From contig CALLPI010000004.1 in assembly GCA_938015595.1 (NCBI GenBank), forward strand, positions 62,001 through 126,000: a stretch of DNA of 64,000 nucleotides. The letters run 5' to 3'. The notes below the pieces were generated by a model that searched no databases, was not told the DNA's origin, and saw only the letters and a list, made by a program, of their open reading frames with translations. Position numbers and translations under genes: made by a program. Origin of the DNA: an uncultured Saprospiraceae bacterium (GTDB taxonomy: Bacteria; Bacteroidota; Bacteroidia; Chitinophagales; Saprospiraceae). Below are positions 1 through 7,556 of this stretch, one piece after another (the first letter of the stretch is position 1; the number at the start of each line of letters is the position of its first letter).

Positions 1-70
1 CTATGCCGCTGCTGTCGTAGTGCTCTACATCAGGAAACCACAGGCGCTGATCAAGCCATACTACCGCCAT
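1..70 (-). CDS. aat: Probable leucyl/phenylalanyl-tRNA-protein transferase, N-terminal fragment
   Basis: Only the first 23 codons lie in the window; the rest runs off its left edge. Read on the minus strand from the ATG at 70-68, the peptide contains LWFPDVEHYDSSGI. Aat enzymes, which add Leu or Phe to N-terminal Arg/Lys of proteins for the N-end rule pathway, start with a similar hydrophobic stretch followed by FP and a D-GL(L) motif just before their GGDLS signature. The gene would lie 47 bp downstream of ctaA on the same strand, so the two may be co-transcribed. The identification is an inference from a very short peptide; the diagnostic GGDLS motif would be just outside the window. Confidence 0.35.
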   Translation of the reverse strand, partial: MAVVWLDQRLWFPDVEHYDSSGI

Positions 71-117
71 AAAAAGTTTTCCACAGGTTTTTCCACAATA
101 TTAGATATTGTATGTGC

Positions 118-1188
118 CTAACGTACTTGAAAATACACGTAAATCCAAATGGTTAGTAAGGCTACTGCACCTGCCTGGTGCCACACCCCTAAGCCTACAG
201 GTACCGTGCCTATACAGTTCACTACGGTAATAATACCCAACAGCACTTGCATCAACAGGCAGGCTAAGAAAAGCCACAGGCCGATACGAAGCGTTGGTGT
301 CTGCGCCAAGGGTAAAGCTTTGAAAACATACCACAACCCTATGATTGTCAATACATAAGCTACAGTTCGATGTAATACCTGCACCAATGCGCTCATGAAT
401 GGGCCGCTGTCGTAGTGCACAAAGTTGTAAGCATTCCACTGTCTGGCATCCCATAGCAGAGCGGGAATCAATTCACCGTGCATGTCGGGCCATGTAGGGT
501 ACAACAAGCCCGCTTTCATACCTGACATCATACCGCCCAGAGCTATCTGCAGCGCGATGAGTACCGAAAGTACACCACCCCATTTTTTTAATAATGGTAT
601 GTGGAAAAACTGTGAAGAAGGTGGAAATACCCGCAGAAAAGTCCACCATAAATATACATATACCACCAAAGCCAAAGATAAGTGCAATGTGAGCTTGTAG
701 GCATTCACCCAAGGGCGATTGACCAGGCCGCTGGCTACCATGATCCACCCAAAGGTGGCTACCAGCGCTGCCAACAGCACGGTAATACCTAGCCGCCGCA
801 TGAGGGCTGGTTCAATGGCGCCTTTTCGCCAAAAGAACAAGAAGGGGATCAAAAATACAAACCCCATGCTGCGTGCCCACAGCCGGTGGATATACTCCCA
901 AAAGTAGATGAACTTGAACTCGCTCATACTCATCCCGTGGTTGAGCTTCTGATACTGGGGCGTGGCCTTGTACAGATCAAAAGCCACCTCCCACTGCTTG
1001 GCATTCATAGGCGGGATAGTCCCCATCACAATCTCCCATTTGGTGATGGAAAGGCCCGACCCGGTGAGCCGCGTAATGCCACCTACCACAATCTGGATAA
1101 ATATCATCATCAGCCCAATCAAAAGCCAGGCACGTAGGGCTTTGCGATACGGGCGGTCATTGGAAGAGGTCAGCGTATGCGTTTGCAT
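118..1188 (-). CDS. ctaA: Heme A synthase (COX15/CtaA family)
   Basis: This 356-residue integral membrane protein oxidises the C8 methyl of heme O to make heme A for aa3-type cytochrome oxidase in the inner membrane. The sequence shows eight hydrophobic segments in two four-helix halves. Family hallmarks are visible: GGITRLTGSGLSI near residue 37, WEYIHRLWAR near residue 98, LHLSLAL near 168, the second-half Q-LHRT motif (QVLHRTVAY) and GVWHQAGAV near the C-terminus, supplying the conserved histidines. Length and motif order fit the COX15-like type 2 enzymes rather than the shorter Bacillus type. A Bacteroidota-type -7 element sits 65 bp upstream. Its presence implies aerobic respiration with heme A. 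Confidence 0.95.
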   Translation of the reverse strand: MQTHTLTSSNDRPYRKALRAWLLIGLMMIFIQIVVGGITRLTGSGLSITKWEIVMGTIPPMNAKQWEVAFDLYKATPQYQKLNHGMSMSEFKFIYFWEYIHRLWARSMGFVFLIPFLFFWRKGAIEPALMRRLGITVLLAALVATFGWIMVASGLVNRPWVNAYKLTLHLSLALVVYVYLWWTFLRVFPPSSQFFHIPLLKKWGGVLSVLIALQIALGGMMSGMKAGLLYPTWPDMHGELIPALLWDARQWNAYNFVHYDSGPFMSALVQVLHRTVAYVLTIIGLWYVFKALPLAQTPTLRIGLWLFLACLLMQVLLGIITVVNCIGTVPVGLGVWHQAGAVALLTIWIYVYFQVR

Positions 1189-1252
1189 CGTCTCTTTTTT
1201 TTATCTGCAGGTGCCAGCTGGTGCACTGGCAATTCTTTTACAGGCAGGAAAA

Positions 1253-1260
1253 CAAAAGTA
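1253..1260 (-). promoter_or_regulatory. Bacteroidota-type -7 promoter element for ctaA
   Basis: On the minus strand the sequence reads TACTTTTG, matching the Bacteroidota sigma factor -7 consensus TAnnTTTG, 65 bp before the ctaA start. No good -33 TTTG was found at the expected distance. Confidence 0.4.
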
Positions 1261-1636
1261 AGGGCTTTTGTTCAGCCGAAGAACGATTTGCACACATTCT
1301 CCACTTTAGGTTATAAGAATATAAAAAAAATTTTTTTTTATTTCGTTTCATTATTAGGCTTGTGTATTTGTAGAAAACTTTTTGCCCTGAAATTTTTACC
1401 ATCTATTTTCCATATATTCAGGAAGGTTTTCCACACGCATTTGTGCATGTACAGTAATTGTTTTCAGCCGCTTAGGCCTTTTTCCACAGCTTGTGGAAGG
1501 GGTTGCCTGTATTCCTACACATTTAGGCTATGCTCTATGTTATGTTAATTTTGTGTGAAGAGTACATCCATTATTCCACATTACTCCGTGTGCTTATTGT
1601 TGTGATTTTGTAGAGCCAAGCCCGAATCTGGAAAGA

Positions 1637-1645
1637 TGTGGATAA
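1637..1645 (-). promoter_or_regulatory. Exact DnaA box
   Basis: TGTGGATAA, the reverse complement of the classical 9-mer TTATCCACA. It lies about 60 bp from an A/T-only tract inside the origin-like gap. A single exact 9-mer can occur by chance (one lies inside thrA at 15187-15195); the clustering with degenerate boxes gives it weight. Confidence 0.45.
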
Positions 1646-1757
1646 ATCACGCATTTTATACAGGGTATCCCACAGCCTGTGTGCAAATCGCAGGGTACAA
1701 ATCCAGTTAATTATATAATTAATTTTTTGATATATTTATTTGTTCGCCATTTTGTAG

Positions 1758-1765
1758 TACATTTG
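1758..1765 (+). promoter_or_regulatory. Bacteroidota-type -7 element upstream of the first ArsR-like gene
   Basis: TACATTTG matches TAnnTTTG. An upstream TTTG at 1739-1742 is 15 bp away, shorter than the usual 19-20 bp. The predicted transcript would have a leader of about 110 nt before the ATG at 1880. Confidence 0.4.
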
Positions 1766-1879
1766 CAGCATGAGGCTATTGTTATTGAGCGATAAAGCCT
1801 CGGTATAAAAAAAATCTGGTACGGTATTTGCCTGTCTTTTTACAGGTACTAATGCCGTAAACACGATCAAAACATAACC

Positions 1880-2218
1880 ATGAGAAAGCAAAAAATAGAA
1901 AGCGTTGTACTGACCAACGGGCCAGGTGACGTATCACTCGACTACTCCGAACTGCGAAAGGCTGTACTAGTGCTCAGGGCCGTCAACCACCGGCTGCGCC
2001 AGCGCATTATCTCTCTGCTGGAAGAATACGGCAGTATGACCGTTACGGACATCTTTATCAAACTTCGGCTCGAGCAATCAGTAGCTTCCCAGCACTTGGC
2101 TATTTTACGCCGCGCAGGTATTGTATCTGCCGAACGAGAGGGCAAATTCATTCATTATCGCCTCAATAAAGAGAGGCTGTCGCAGATTTCCAAGCTAGTG
2201 GAAGATTTATTGGTATGA
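1880..2218 (+). CDS. ArsR-like winged-helix transcriptional regulator
   Basis: A 112-residue DNA-binding protein. Residues 30-105 form the winged helix: LRAVNHRLRQRIISLLEE, then the recognition helix EQSVASQHLAILRRAG and the wing EREGKFIHYRL. Unlike the metal sensors of the ArsR family it contains no cysteine and no histidine-rich patch, so metal sensing by the classic sites is not supported; the signal is unknown. The neighbouring gene at 2312 encodes a clear paralogue, giving a tandem pair. It lies directly downstream of the origin-like gap. Assignment to the fold is secure, target and ligand are not. Confidence 0.85.
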   Translation: MRKQKIESVVLTNGPGDVSLDYSELRKAVLVLRAVNHRLRQRIISLLEEYGSMTVTDIFIKLRLEQSVASQHLAILRRAGIVSAEREGKFIHYRLNKERLSQISKLVEDLLV

Positions 2219-2226
2219 GGTTGTCT

Positions 2227-2234
2227 TACATTTG
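2227..2234 (+). promoter_or_regulatory. Bacteroidota-type -7 element upstream of the second ArsR-like gene
   Basis: TACATTTG, a full match to TAnnTTTG, lies 9 bp after the stop codon of the first regulator and 77 bp before the second. This suggests separate transcription of the paralogue. Confidence 0.4.
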
Positions 2235-2311
2235 CAGGCGGCCTAGGCCAAAACCTGCATTTTGCGCTTCGGCTTCGCTCCCTTTTTAGAAAACTACACT
2301 GAACAAACACA

Positions 2312-2635
2312 ATGAGTAAAGCTAAAGTTGTACTAAACGCCGAGCGCATCCAGTATTCGCTGGAACTGCTGCGTGCTCTGGCACATCCGCTTCGCATTAA
2401 GATACTGGGCTTCATTGACCAGCACAGAAGCGTAAACGTAAACAAGATTTACAACTCGCTTCACCTGGAGCAGAGCATTGTCTCTCAACATCTGAAGGTG
2501 TTGCGCTCTGTAGGGTTGGTAACTACTGAACGCGAAGGTAAATTCATTCACTATCGGGTGGACTACCCCACTTTGCAGCGCACAGTGGGGCATATTCGCC
2601 AGTTTATGAATAATGACGAATCCCAGGCGGATTAA
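2312..2635 (+). CDS. ArsR-like winged-helix transcriptional regulator (paralogue of the preceding gene)
   Basis: A 107-residue winged-helix protein. Helices LRALAHPLRIKILGFIDQ, recognition helix EQSIVSQHLKVLRSVG and wing EREGKFIHYRVD align closely with the gene at 1880; the segment EREGKFIHYR is identical. It also lacks cysteines. The AHPLR motif is more canonical for ArsR than in its neighbour (VNHRLR). The two could form homo- or heterodimers, which is inference. It has its own promoter-like element. Confidence 0.85.
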   Translation: MSKAKVVLNAERIQYSLELLRALAHPLRIKILGFIDQHRSVNVNKIYNSLHLEQSIVSQHLKVLRSVGLVTTEREGKFIHYRVDYPTLQRTVGHIRQFMNNDESQAD

Positions 2636-2664
2636 GAAACAGTTTCGGGTCTGACTCAGCCAGG

Positions 2665-3483
2665 CTATTGAGCTGAAGACTCATCTGTATGGGATGTAGA
2701 GATACCCTGTACAGGTGCTTTTGTATTTTCGTGGAGTGCTTCTGAGTCAGTGGTTTGTTCTTCTACGATGTCACCTTTGGTATTTGCTGTGGGTTGTGCT
2801 TGCGCACCAGGAGGCAGGGCTGAGATAGGATAATTTGGGTGATGATGGAGATCAGCATAAATCACACGGCGATTTGGAATAAACTGCATCACAAGCACCA
2901 TCAAGACCCCCAGCGTAATGGATACGTCTGCTATATTGAACACTGGCCGGAAGAATAGGAAAGGCTCGCCACCCCAGAGAGGAAACCAGTCGGGGTAGTA
3001 TCCTTCTATTATGGGAAAGTAGAGCATGTCCACTACCTTGCCATGCAAGAATCCGGCGTACCCGCCCTCTGGAGGCAAAAATACAGCCGGCTGCCCATGG
3101 AAGGTGGACTCCGAAAACAGCAGGCCATACACGGCGCTGTCAATGATGTTGCCCAACGCACCCGCCAGGATCAGCCCGAAGCCGGCAATCAACCAGGCGG
3201 AGAAGTTTTCTTTGAGCATCCAGCGCAGGTAAAAAAAGAGCAATACCACTGCCAGGATACGAAACAGACTAAGCGCCAGCTTGCCGTACTCACCTTCAAA
3301 ACTCAACCCAAATGCCATGCCTGGGTTTTCTACAAAGTGGATGATGGCCCAATTGCTGCCTAGGATTCGGATTTCTTCGCCAATACTCATGTGGGTTTTC
3401 ACCCAGAATTTGAGCGTTTGGTCTATGATGAGCACCGAGAGCACGATGGCGGATAGCAGCCATATTTTTTTTGCCCGCGTCAT
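2665..3483 (-). CDS. lspA: Lipoprotein signal peptidase (signal peptidase II) with a long C-terminal tail
   Basis: This inner-membrane aspartic protease removes signal peptides from prolipoproteins after lipidation. Four transmembrane segments are visible. The catalytic aspartates are D115 in GNIIDS and D186 in FNIADVSI; IIHFVENPGMAFG near residue 47 is the conserved NxGxAFG-type region. At 272 residues it is about 100 residues longer than E. coli LspA. Part of the excess is a loop between helices 3 and 4, as in other Bacteroidota LspA. The remainder is a hydrophilic tail of about 65 residues after residue 205, rich in His, Pro, Thr and Glu. It follows pdxA with a 9-bp gap and is probably co-transcribed with it. 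Confidence 0.95.
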   Translation of the reverse strand: MTRAKKIWLLSAIVLSVLIIDQTLKFWVKTHMSIGEEIRILGSNWAIIHFVENPGMAFGLSFEGEYGKLALSLFRILAVVLLFFYLRWMLKENFSAWLIAGFGLILAGALGNIIDSAVYGLLFSESTFHGQPAVFLPPEGGYAGFLHGKVVDMLYFPIIEGYYPDWFPLWGGEPFLFFRPVFNIADVSITLGVLMVLVMQFIPNRRVIYADLHHHPNYPISALPPGAQAQPTANTKGDIVEEQTTDSEALHENTKAPVQGISTSHTDESSAQ

Positions 3484-3492
3484 GGATATGGG

Positions 3493-4566
3493 TTATTCTT
3501 CGATGATCTGGTTTTCTTCTACTTCTGCCGGTTTCTCTCGTTTGCGCAATGGGTTGGCGCGCATCTCGAAGTATTGGCGGCGGTTGCGCAGTATGTCCAA
3601 TGCTAAGAACAAGGCATGCCGAAAGGAGGATGGGTCGGCTTCGTTTTTTCCAGCAATATCAAAGGCGGTGCCATGGTCGGGCGAGGTACGAATACCCTTG
3701 GCCAAGCCGGCGGTATAGTTTACTCCGGTGTCAAAACTTAGGGCTTTGAACGGAATCAAGCCCTGATCGTGGTACATGGCTATGATGCCGTCGTACTTGT
3801 GGTATTGGCCAGCACCAAAGAAGCCGTCTGCCGGAAATGGGCCGTTAACCAGTATTCCCTTTTTTTTGCATTCAATAATGGCAGGTCGGATGATTTGCTC
3901 TTCTTCATTACCCAGCATCCCGTTTTCGCCGGCATGGGGGTTCAAGCCCAGTACTGCTATGGTAGGGCGGTCGTAGCCAAAGTCTATTTGCATGGTTTCG
4001 TGGAAAATCTGGATTTTCTTCATTAGCAGGTCTTTAGTCAGGGCCTCGGGCACTTGGCGCAGTGGAATATGGCTGGTCGCCAGCCCTATGCGCAGAGATT
4101 CGCTTACCATCATCATCAGGCTGTCGGATGCGCTCATAGCCTGGGTGATATACTCCGTATGGCCAGGGAAGGGAAATCCAGCCATTTGCATAGCTTCCTT
4201 GCTAATGGGTGCTGTAACTAAGGCGTCAATAAAACCGGCTTTGAGTTCGCCAACGGCCATCTCCAGTGCTTTGAAGGCATATTGGCCGCCTTCCTCGGTG
4301 GCTTTGCCCAGGGTGATATTTACTACTTCGTTCCAACAGTTCACTACGTTGATGCGCTCGGGTGTGATGCGCTCTGCACTTCGGATGGGCACAAACTGGA
4401 ACTCCGTGCCCACGATGTTTTTATGGTACGACACAATTTTGGAGGAGCCGTAAATCACTGGCACGCAGTAGTCGAGCAGCTTTTTGTCGCTCAAGGTTTT
4501 GATGATTACTTCCGGGCCAATGCCGTTGATATCGCCTATGCTAATGCCTATTTTGGGTAGTTCCAT
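3493..4566 (-). CDS. pdxA: 4-hydroxythreonine-4-phosphate dehydrogenase
   Basis: PdxA oxidises 4-phosphohydroxy-L-threonine in the DXP-dependent pathway to pyridoxal phosphate; it is a cytoplasmic metal-dependent dimer. The 357-residue protein begins with the family signature PKIGISIGDINGIGPEV. It carries the metal-binding histidines in PGHTEYI (H136), in LGLNPHAGENG and in AMYHDQGLIPFK. The end GTAFDIAGK is also typical. About 20 charged residues at the C-terminus (RKREKPAEVEENQIIEE) extend the usual length. Divergent from rsmA across a 40-bp gap, and upstream of lspA. Confidence 0.96.
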   Translation of the reverse strand: MELPKIGISIGDINGIGPEVIIKTLSDKKLLDYCVPVIYGSSKIVSYHKNIVGTEFQFVPIRSAERITPERINVVNCWNEVVNITLGKATEEGGQYAFKALEMAVGELKAGFIDALVTAPISKEAMQMAGFPFPGHTEYITQAMSASDSLMMMVSESLRIGLATSHIPLRQVPEALTKDLLMKKIQIFHETMQIDFGYDRPTIAVLGLNPHAGENGMLGNEEEQIIRPAIIECKKKGILVNGPFPADGFFGAGQYHKYDGIIAMYHDQGLIPFKALSFDTGVNYTAGLAKGIRTSPDHGTAFDIAGKNEADPSSFRHALFLALDILRNRRQYFEMRANPLRKREKPAEVEENQIIEE

Positions 4567-4588
4567 GTCTTTTTATTTCAAAGAATGG

Positions 4589-4596
4589 CAAAGGTA
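4589..4596 (-). promoter_or_regulatory. Bacteroidota-type -7 element for pdxA-lspA
   Basis: Minus-strand TACCTTTG, a full TAnnTTTG match, 23 bp before the pdxA start in the 40-bp divergent gap shared with rsmA. Confidence 0.45.
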
Positions 4597-4606
4597 GTGT
4601 TATTTT

Positions 4607-5431
4607 GTGCAACTTTCCATTATTTCCCAACAGACAATAAACCTTGAGGTTCTGAAAGCCAAAAAGTCCTTCGGTCAACACTTTCTGCACAGAGATGACG
4701 TTGCGCGGCGCATTGCCAGCAGCCTTACCCAACCGTATGCGCGCGTGTTGGAGGTAGGGCCGGGCAAAGGCATGCTGACCAGGCATCTTTTGACACAGGG
4801 CCGGGAGTTGGTAGCTGTGGAGGCCGACCAAGACATGGTAAGCTACTTGGCGCAGCATTTCCAGGGGCAGGAGGGGCTTCGAGTCATTGCAGCAGATTTT
4901 TTACAAACTGACCTGAATGATATTTTTGCCCGCCAGTCCTTTGCTCTTATTGGTAATTTCCCCTATAACATCTCCTCCCAGATTCTGTTTCGGTTGCTCG
5001 ACTACCGCCATTTGATTCCCGAAATGGTGGGCATGTTTCAGCGCGAGGTAGCTGTGCGCATTGTGTCAGGACCAGGCAATAAAGACTACGGTATCCTCAG
5101 TGTATTGTTGCAGGCTTTCTACGAGGGCAAGTACTTGTTTTCGGTGGACAGGAGCAACTTCTCTCCGCCACCGCAGGTGCAATCGGGCGTGGTGCGCCTG
5201 CTGCGCAAGCCATTGCAGGCTCTGCCTTGCGATGAAGTGCTGTTCAGGCAGGTGGTCAAGCAGTCATTTGGGCAGCGCCGCAAAATGTTGCGCAATACGC
5301 TCAAGTCGTTTTTTGAGCACCAACCCGAGCAGTTGCAAGACGATTTTTTTCTTCAAAGGCCGGAGCAGCTCTCTGTGCAGCAGTTTATCGAGTTGACACA
5401 GCGCATCGAAGAAACTTTGGCTGCCCGCTAA
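4607..5431 (+). CDS. rsmA: 16S rRNA (adenine1518/1519-N6)-dimethyltransferase
   Basis: RsmA (KsgA) dimethylates the two adjacent adenosines in the loop of 16S rRNA helix 45 late in 30S assembly. The protein shows AKKSFGQHFL at the N-terminus, the SAM-binding motif VLEVGPGKGMLTRHL, an acidic AVEADQDMV, and the catalytic motif GNFPYNISSQI. The C-terminal domain has SFGQRRKMLRNTLK, as expected. The in-frame start is GTG at 4607, since no ATG precedes the KKSFGQ motif; the first 18 residues are not conserved-looking. Length 274 residues is normal. Followed by yqeY. Confidence 0.95.
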   Translation: MQLSIISQQTINLEVLKAKKSFGQHFLHRDDVARRIASSLTQPYARVLEVGPGKGMLTRHLLTQGRELVAVEADQDMVSYLAQHFQGQEGLRVIAADFLQTDLNDIFARQSFALIGNFPYNISSQILFRLLDYRHLIPEMVGMFQREVAVRIVSGPGNKDYGILSVLLQAFYEGKYLFSVDRSNFSPPPQVQSGVVRLLRKPLQALPCDEVLFRQVVKQSFGQRRKMLRNTLKSFFEHQPEQLQDDFFLQRPEQLSVQQFIELTQRIEETLAAR

Positions 5432-5478
5432 TGGTTTTAACAAAACTGTATTACCTTAGGCAAAAAAGTCAAGAGCAT

Positions 5479-5931
5479 ATGAATACATTTGAAGCTGCTA
5501 TTAAGCATGATCTGGCAGAGGCCATGAAAGCCCACGATGAAGCCTCCAAGCGCGGCCTGAGAGCTATACTGGCGGCTATTCAATTGGCCAAGACCGATGG
5601 CTCAGGAGAGGAAGTAGAAGGCGATAAAGCCATTAAACTCTTGCAAAAACTAGTAAAGCAGCGCAAGGACTCTGCGGAAATTTATCAAAAAAGCAACCGC
5701 CCTGAACTGGCTGCCGTAGAAATGGAGGAAATTGCCGTCATTGAACGCTACCTGCCACAGCAGATGAGCGAGGAAGAACTGGAGGCCGCCCTCCGGCAGA
5801 TCATAGCTGATACTGGTGCCACCTCTACTCGCGACATGGGTAAGGTAATGGCGGCAGCCAATAAAGCCTTTTCTGGCAGAGCCGAGGGCAAGGCCATCGC
5901 TGCTATGACCAAAAAACTCTTGGAGGGATAA
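5479..5931 (+). CDS. yqeY: GatB/YqeY domain protein
   Basis: A 150-residue cytoplasmic helical protein of the YqeY family, related to the tail domain of the GatB subunit of Asp/Glu-tRNA amidotransferase. Its exact role is unknown, although a link to tRNA amidation is often proposed. Visible family features are LRAILAAIQLAKTD, the stretch around VKQRKDSAEIYQK, IERYLPQQMSEEEL, and the end GKVMAAANKAFSGRAEGKAI. The chosen ATG at 5479 gives the family-typical start MNTFEAAIKHDLAEAMK. An upstream ATG at 5431, overlapping the rsmA stop, would add 16 atypical residues. Confidence 0.9.
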   Translation: MNTFEAAIKHDLAEAMKAHDEASKRGLRAILAAIQLAKTDGSGEEVEGDKAIKLLQKLVKQRKDSAEIYQKSNRPELAAVEMEEIAVIERYLPQQMSEEELEAALRQIIADTGATSTRDMGKVMAAANKAFSGRAEGKAIAAMTKKLLEG

Positions 5932-5948
5932 CCCCCCGCCCTTTTTTC

Positions 5949-7490
5949 CTACGATTTCTTGCGTCTTCGTTTCTTGTATATTACTTCGTAGAGGTCCGTG
6001 CGGCGGTCTTTCAGATTTTGTACACTGCCGAATTGGTGTAGTTCCAGTAGTAGTTCGAGGTTGACGTCTGCAATGATAATCATCTCAGCATTTGGAGTGG
6101 CTTCGGCAGTGATGGCGTTGGTGGGGAAGGGAAAGTCAGAAGGTGTGAAAATGGCAGATTGGGCAAAGTTGATGTCCATGTTATTCACCTTTGGTAGGTT
6201 GCCCACACAACCGGCAATAGCCACATAGCATTCGTTTTCCACTGCGCGTGCCATGGAGCAAAGCCGTACGCGGTTGTATCCATTTTGGGTATCGGTGAGA
6301 AAAGGTACAAAAAGAATCTGCACACCTTGTTCGGCGTAGATACGAGCTAACTCCGGGAACTCCACATCGTAGCAGATGAGTATGCCGATGCGGCCACTGT
6401 CGGTATCAAAAGCACGCAATTTATTGCCGCCCACCATACCCCAGGCACTCACCTCGGAGGGGGTGGGGTGTATCTTGTAGTAGCTTTCCCAGGAGCCGTC
6501 GCGGCGGCACAGGTAAGATATATTGAGGAGTTTACCTTTTTCCACCACAGGCATGGAGCCGGTAATAATATTCACGTTGTAGGCCAGGGCAAACTCCATG
6601 AATTTTTTGCGAAGCGGTTCTGTGTATTTGGCCAGTTCGCGGATGGCCACCGGTTCGTCCAGGTGGTTGAAGTCTGCCATCAGAGGCGCATTGAAAAACT
6701 CTGGGAAGAGGATGAAGTCTGACTTATAATTGCTTACGCTATCTACAAAGTACTCTACCTGCTGCACTAAAGCATCAAAATTGTCAAACAAGCGCATCTG
6801 CCACTGTACCAAACCCAAGCGTACTACCTGTTTGGGTGCATTGATGAGTACTTCGTCTTCCTGGTAGTAGATATTGTCCCACTGGAGCAGAGTAGCATAC
6901 TCTTTGGATTCAGTGTCACCAGGTAAGTATCGGCGCAGTATTTTCTTGACGTGAAAGTCATTGGAGAGCTGAAAAGTGAGGGTGGGGTCATAGATTTCTT
7001 TTCGTTTGACACGGGTAATATACTCGCGTGGGGTGAGTTCTTCGGCGTAGTACTTGTAGTTGGGAATACGGCCTCCCACTATGATGGCACGCAGGTTGAG
7101 GTTTTCGCAAAGTTCCTTGCGGGCGTCGTACAGGCGCCGGCCCAGGCGCATGCCGCGATACTGCGGGTGTACAAACAGCTCAATACCGTAGAGTACGTCG
7201 CCGCTGGGGTCGTGCGATTCAAAGGTTTCGTTGGCGGTGATATCTCTATATGTATGGTTGTCGCCAAACTTTTTATAATCTACGATGATGGACAGGGCAG
7301 CAGCTACTACTTTGTCATCCACAACTACGCAGAGCTGGCCTTCTGGAAAGATTTTGAGCAGCTTGCGAATGGATGCTTCTTCCCATACCATGCCGCCTAA
7401 GCCGGAGTAGGCTTGCACCATGGCTTCTTTGAGGCTGATATAGTCCTTGTAGCGGAGGTTGCGCAGTTCTACCCGCGTGGATACTTCCAT
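5949..7490 (-). CDS. GNAT acetyltransferase fused to carbon-nitrogen hydrolase (nitrilase superfamily)
   Basis: A 513-residue two-domain protein. Residues 1-200 form a GNAT N-acetyltransferase with an acetyl-CoA loop (VHPQYRGMRLGRRLYDAR, near 108-125). Residues 222-505 form a nitrilase-superfamily amidase with the Glu-Lys-Cys triad: E264 in ILFPEFF, K339 in YYKIHPTPSE and C373 in LICYDVEFPE. Family members hydrolyse amides, but the substrate of this fusion is not established. The same domain order is common in Bacteroidota, so it is a genuine fusion. It is transcribed alone, with a promoter-like element 47 bp upstream. Convergent with yqeY, 17 bp apart. Confidence 0.93.
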   Translation of the reverse strand: MEVSTRVELRNLRYKDYISLKEAMVQAYSGLGGMVWEEASIRKLLKIFPEGQLCVVVDDKVVAAALSIIVDYKKFGDNHTYRDITANETFESHDPSGDVLYGIELFVHPQYRGMRLGRRLYDARKELCENLNLRAIIVGGRIPNYKYYAEELTPREYITRVKRKEIYDPTLTFQLSNDFHVKKILRRYLPGDTESKEYATLLQWDNIYYQEDEVLINAPKQVVRLGLVQWQMRLFDNFDALVQQVEYFVDSVSNYKSDFILFPEFFNAPLMADFNHLDEPVAIRELAKYTEPLRKKFMEFALAYNVNIITGSMPVVEKGKLLNISYLCRRDGSWESYYKIHPTPSEVSAWGMVGGNKLRAFDTDSGRIGILICYDVEFPELARIYAEQGVQILFVPFLTDTQNGYNRVRLCSMARAVENECYVAIAGCVGNLPKVNNMDINFAQSAIFTPSDFPFPTNAITAEATPNAEMIIIADVNLELLLELHQFGSVQNLKDRRTDLYEVIYKKRRRKKS

Positions 7491-7536
7491 GTCATTTTGT
7501 GGTTTTGCCTGCCGGGCAAGTACGGCTTCGCAGGTG

Positions 7537-7544
7537 CAAAAGTA
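7537..7544 (-). promoter_or_regulatory. Bacteroidota-type -7 element for the GNAT-nitrilase gene
   Basis: Minus-strand TACTTTTG (TAnnTTTG), 47 bp before the start codon and just outside the 3' end of the upstream T9SS gene. Confidence 0.4.
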
Positions 7545-7556
7545 GGGAAAATCAAC

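Larger units (their letters stand above)
1189..1760. other. Candidate chromosomal replication origin (oriC-like AT-rich gap)
   Basis: This is the longest gene-free stretch in the window and is rich in DnaA-box-like sequence. It has one exact DnaA box (TGTGGATAA, 1637-1645). Two one-mismatch boxes TTTTCCACA lie at 1427-1435 and 1480-1488; the second forms a perfect inverted repeat TTCCACA-GCT-TGTGGAA (1482-1498). A weaker TATTCCACA lies at 1572-1580. An A/T-only block at 1706-1718 and mostly A/T sequence to 1740 lie directly beside the exact box, as an unwinding element would. A second A9T9-like tract is at 1322-1340. No coding frame is convincing. Two more TTTTCCACA copies lie at 77-85 and 89-97. 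Function is inferred from motif clustering only. Confidence 0.4.
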
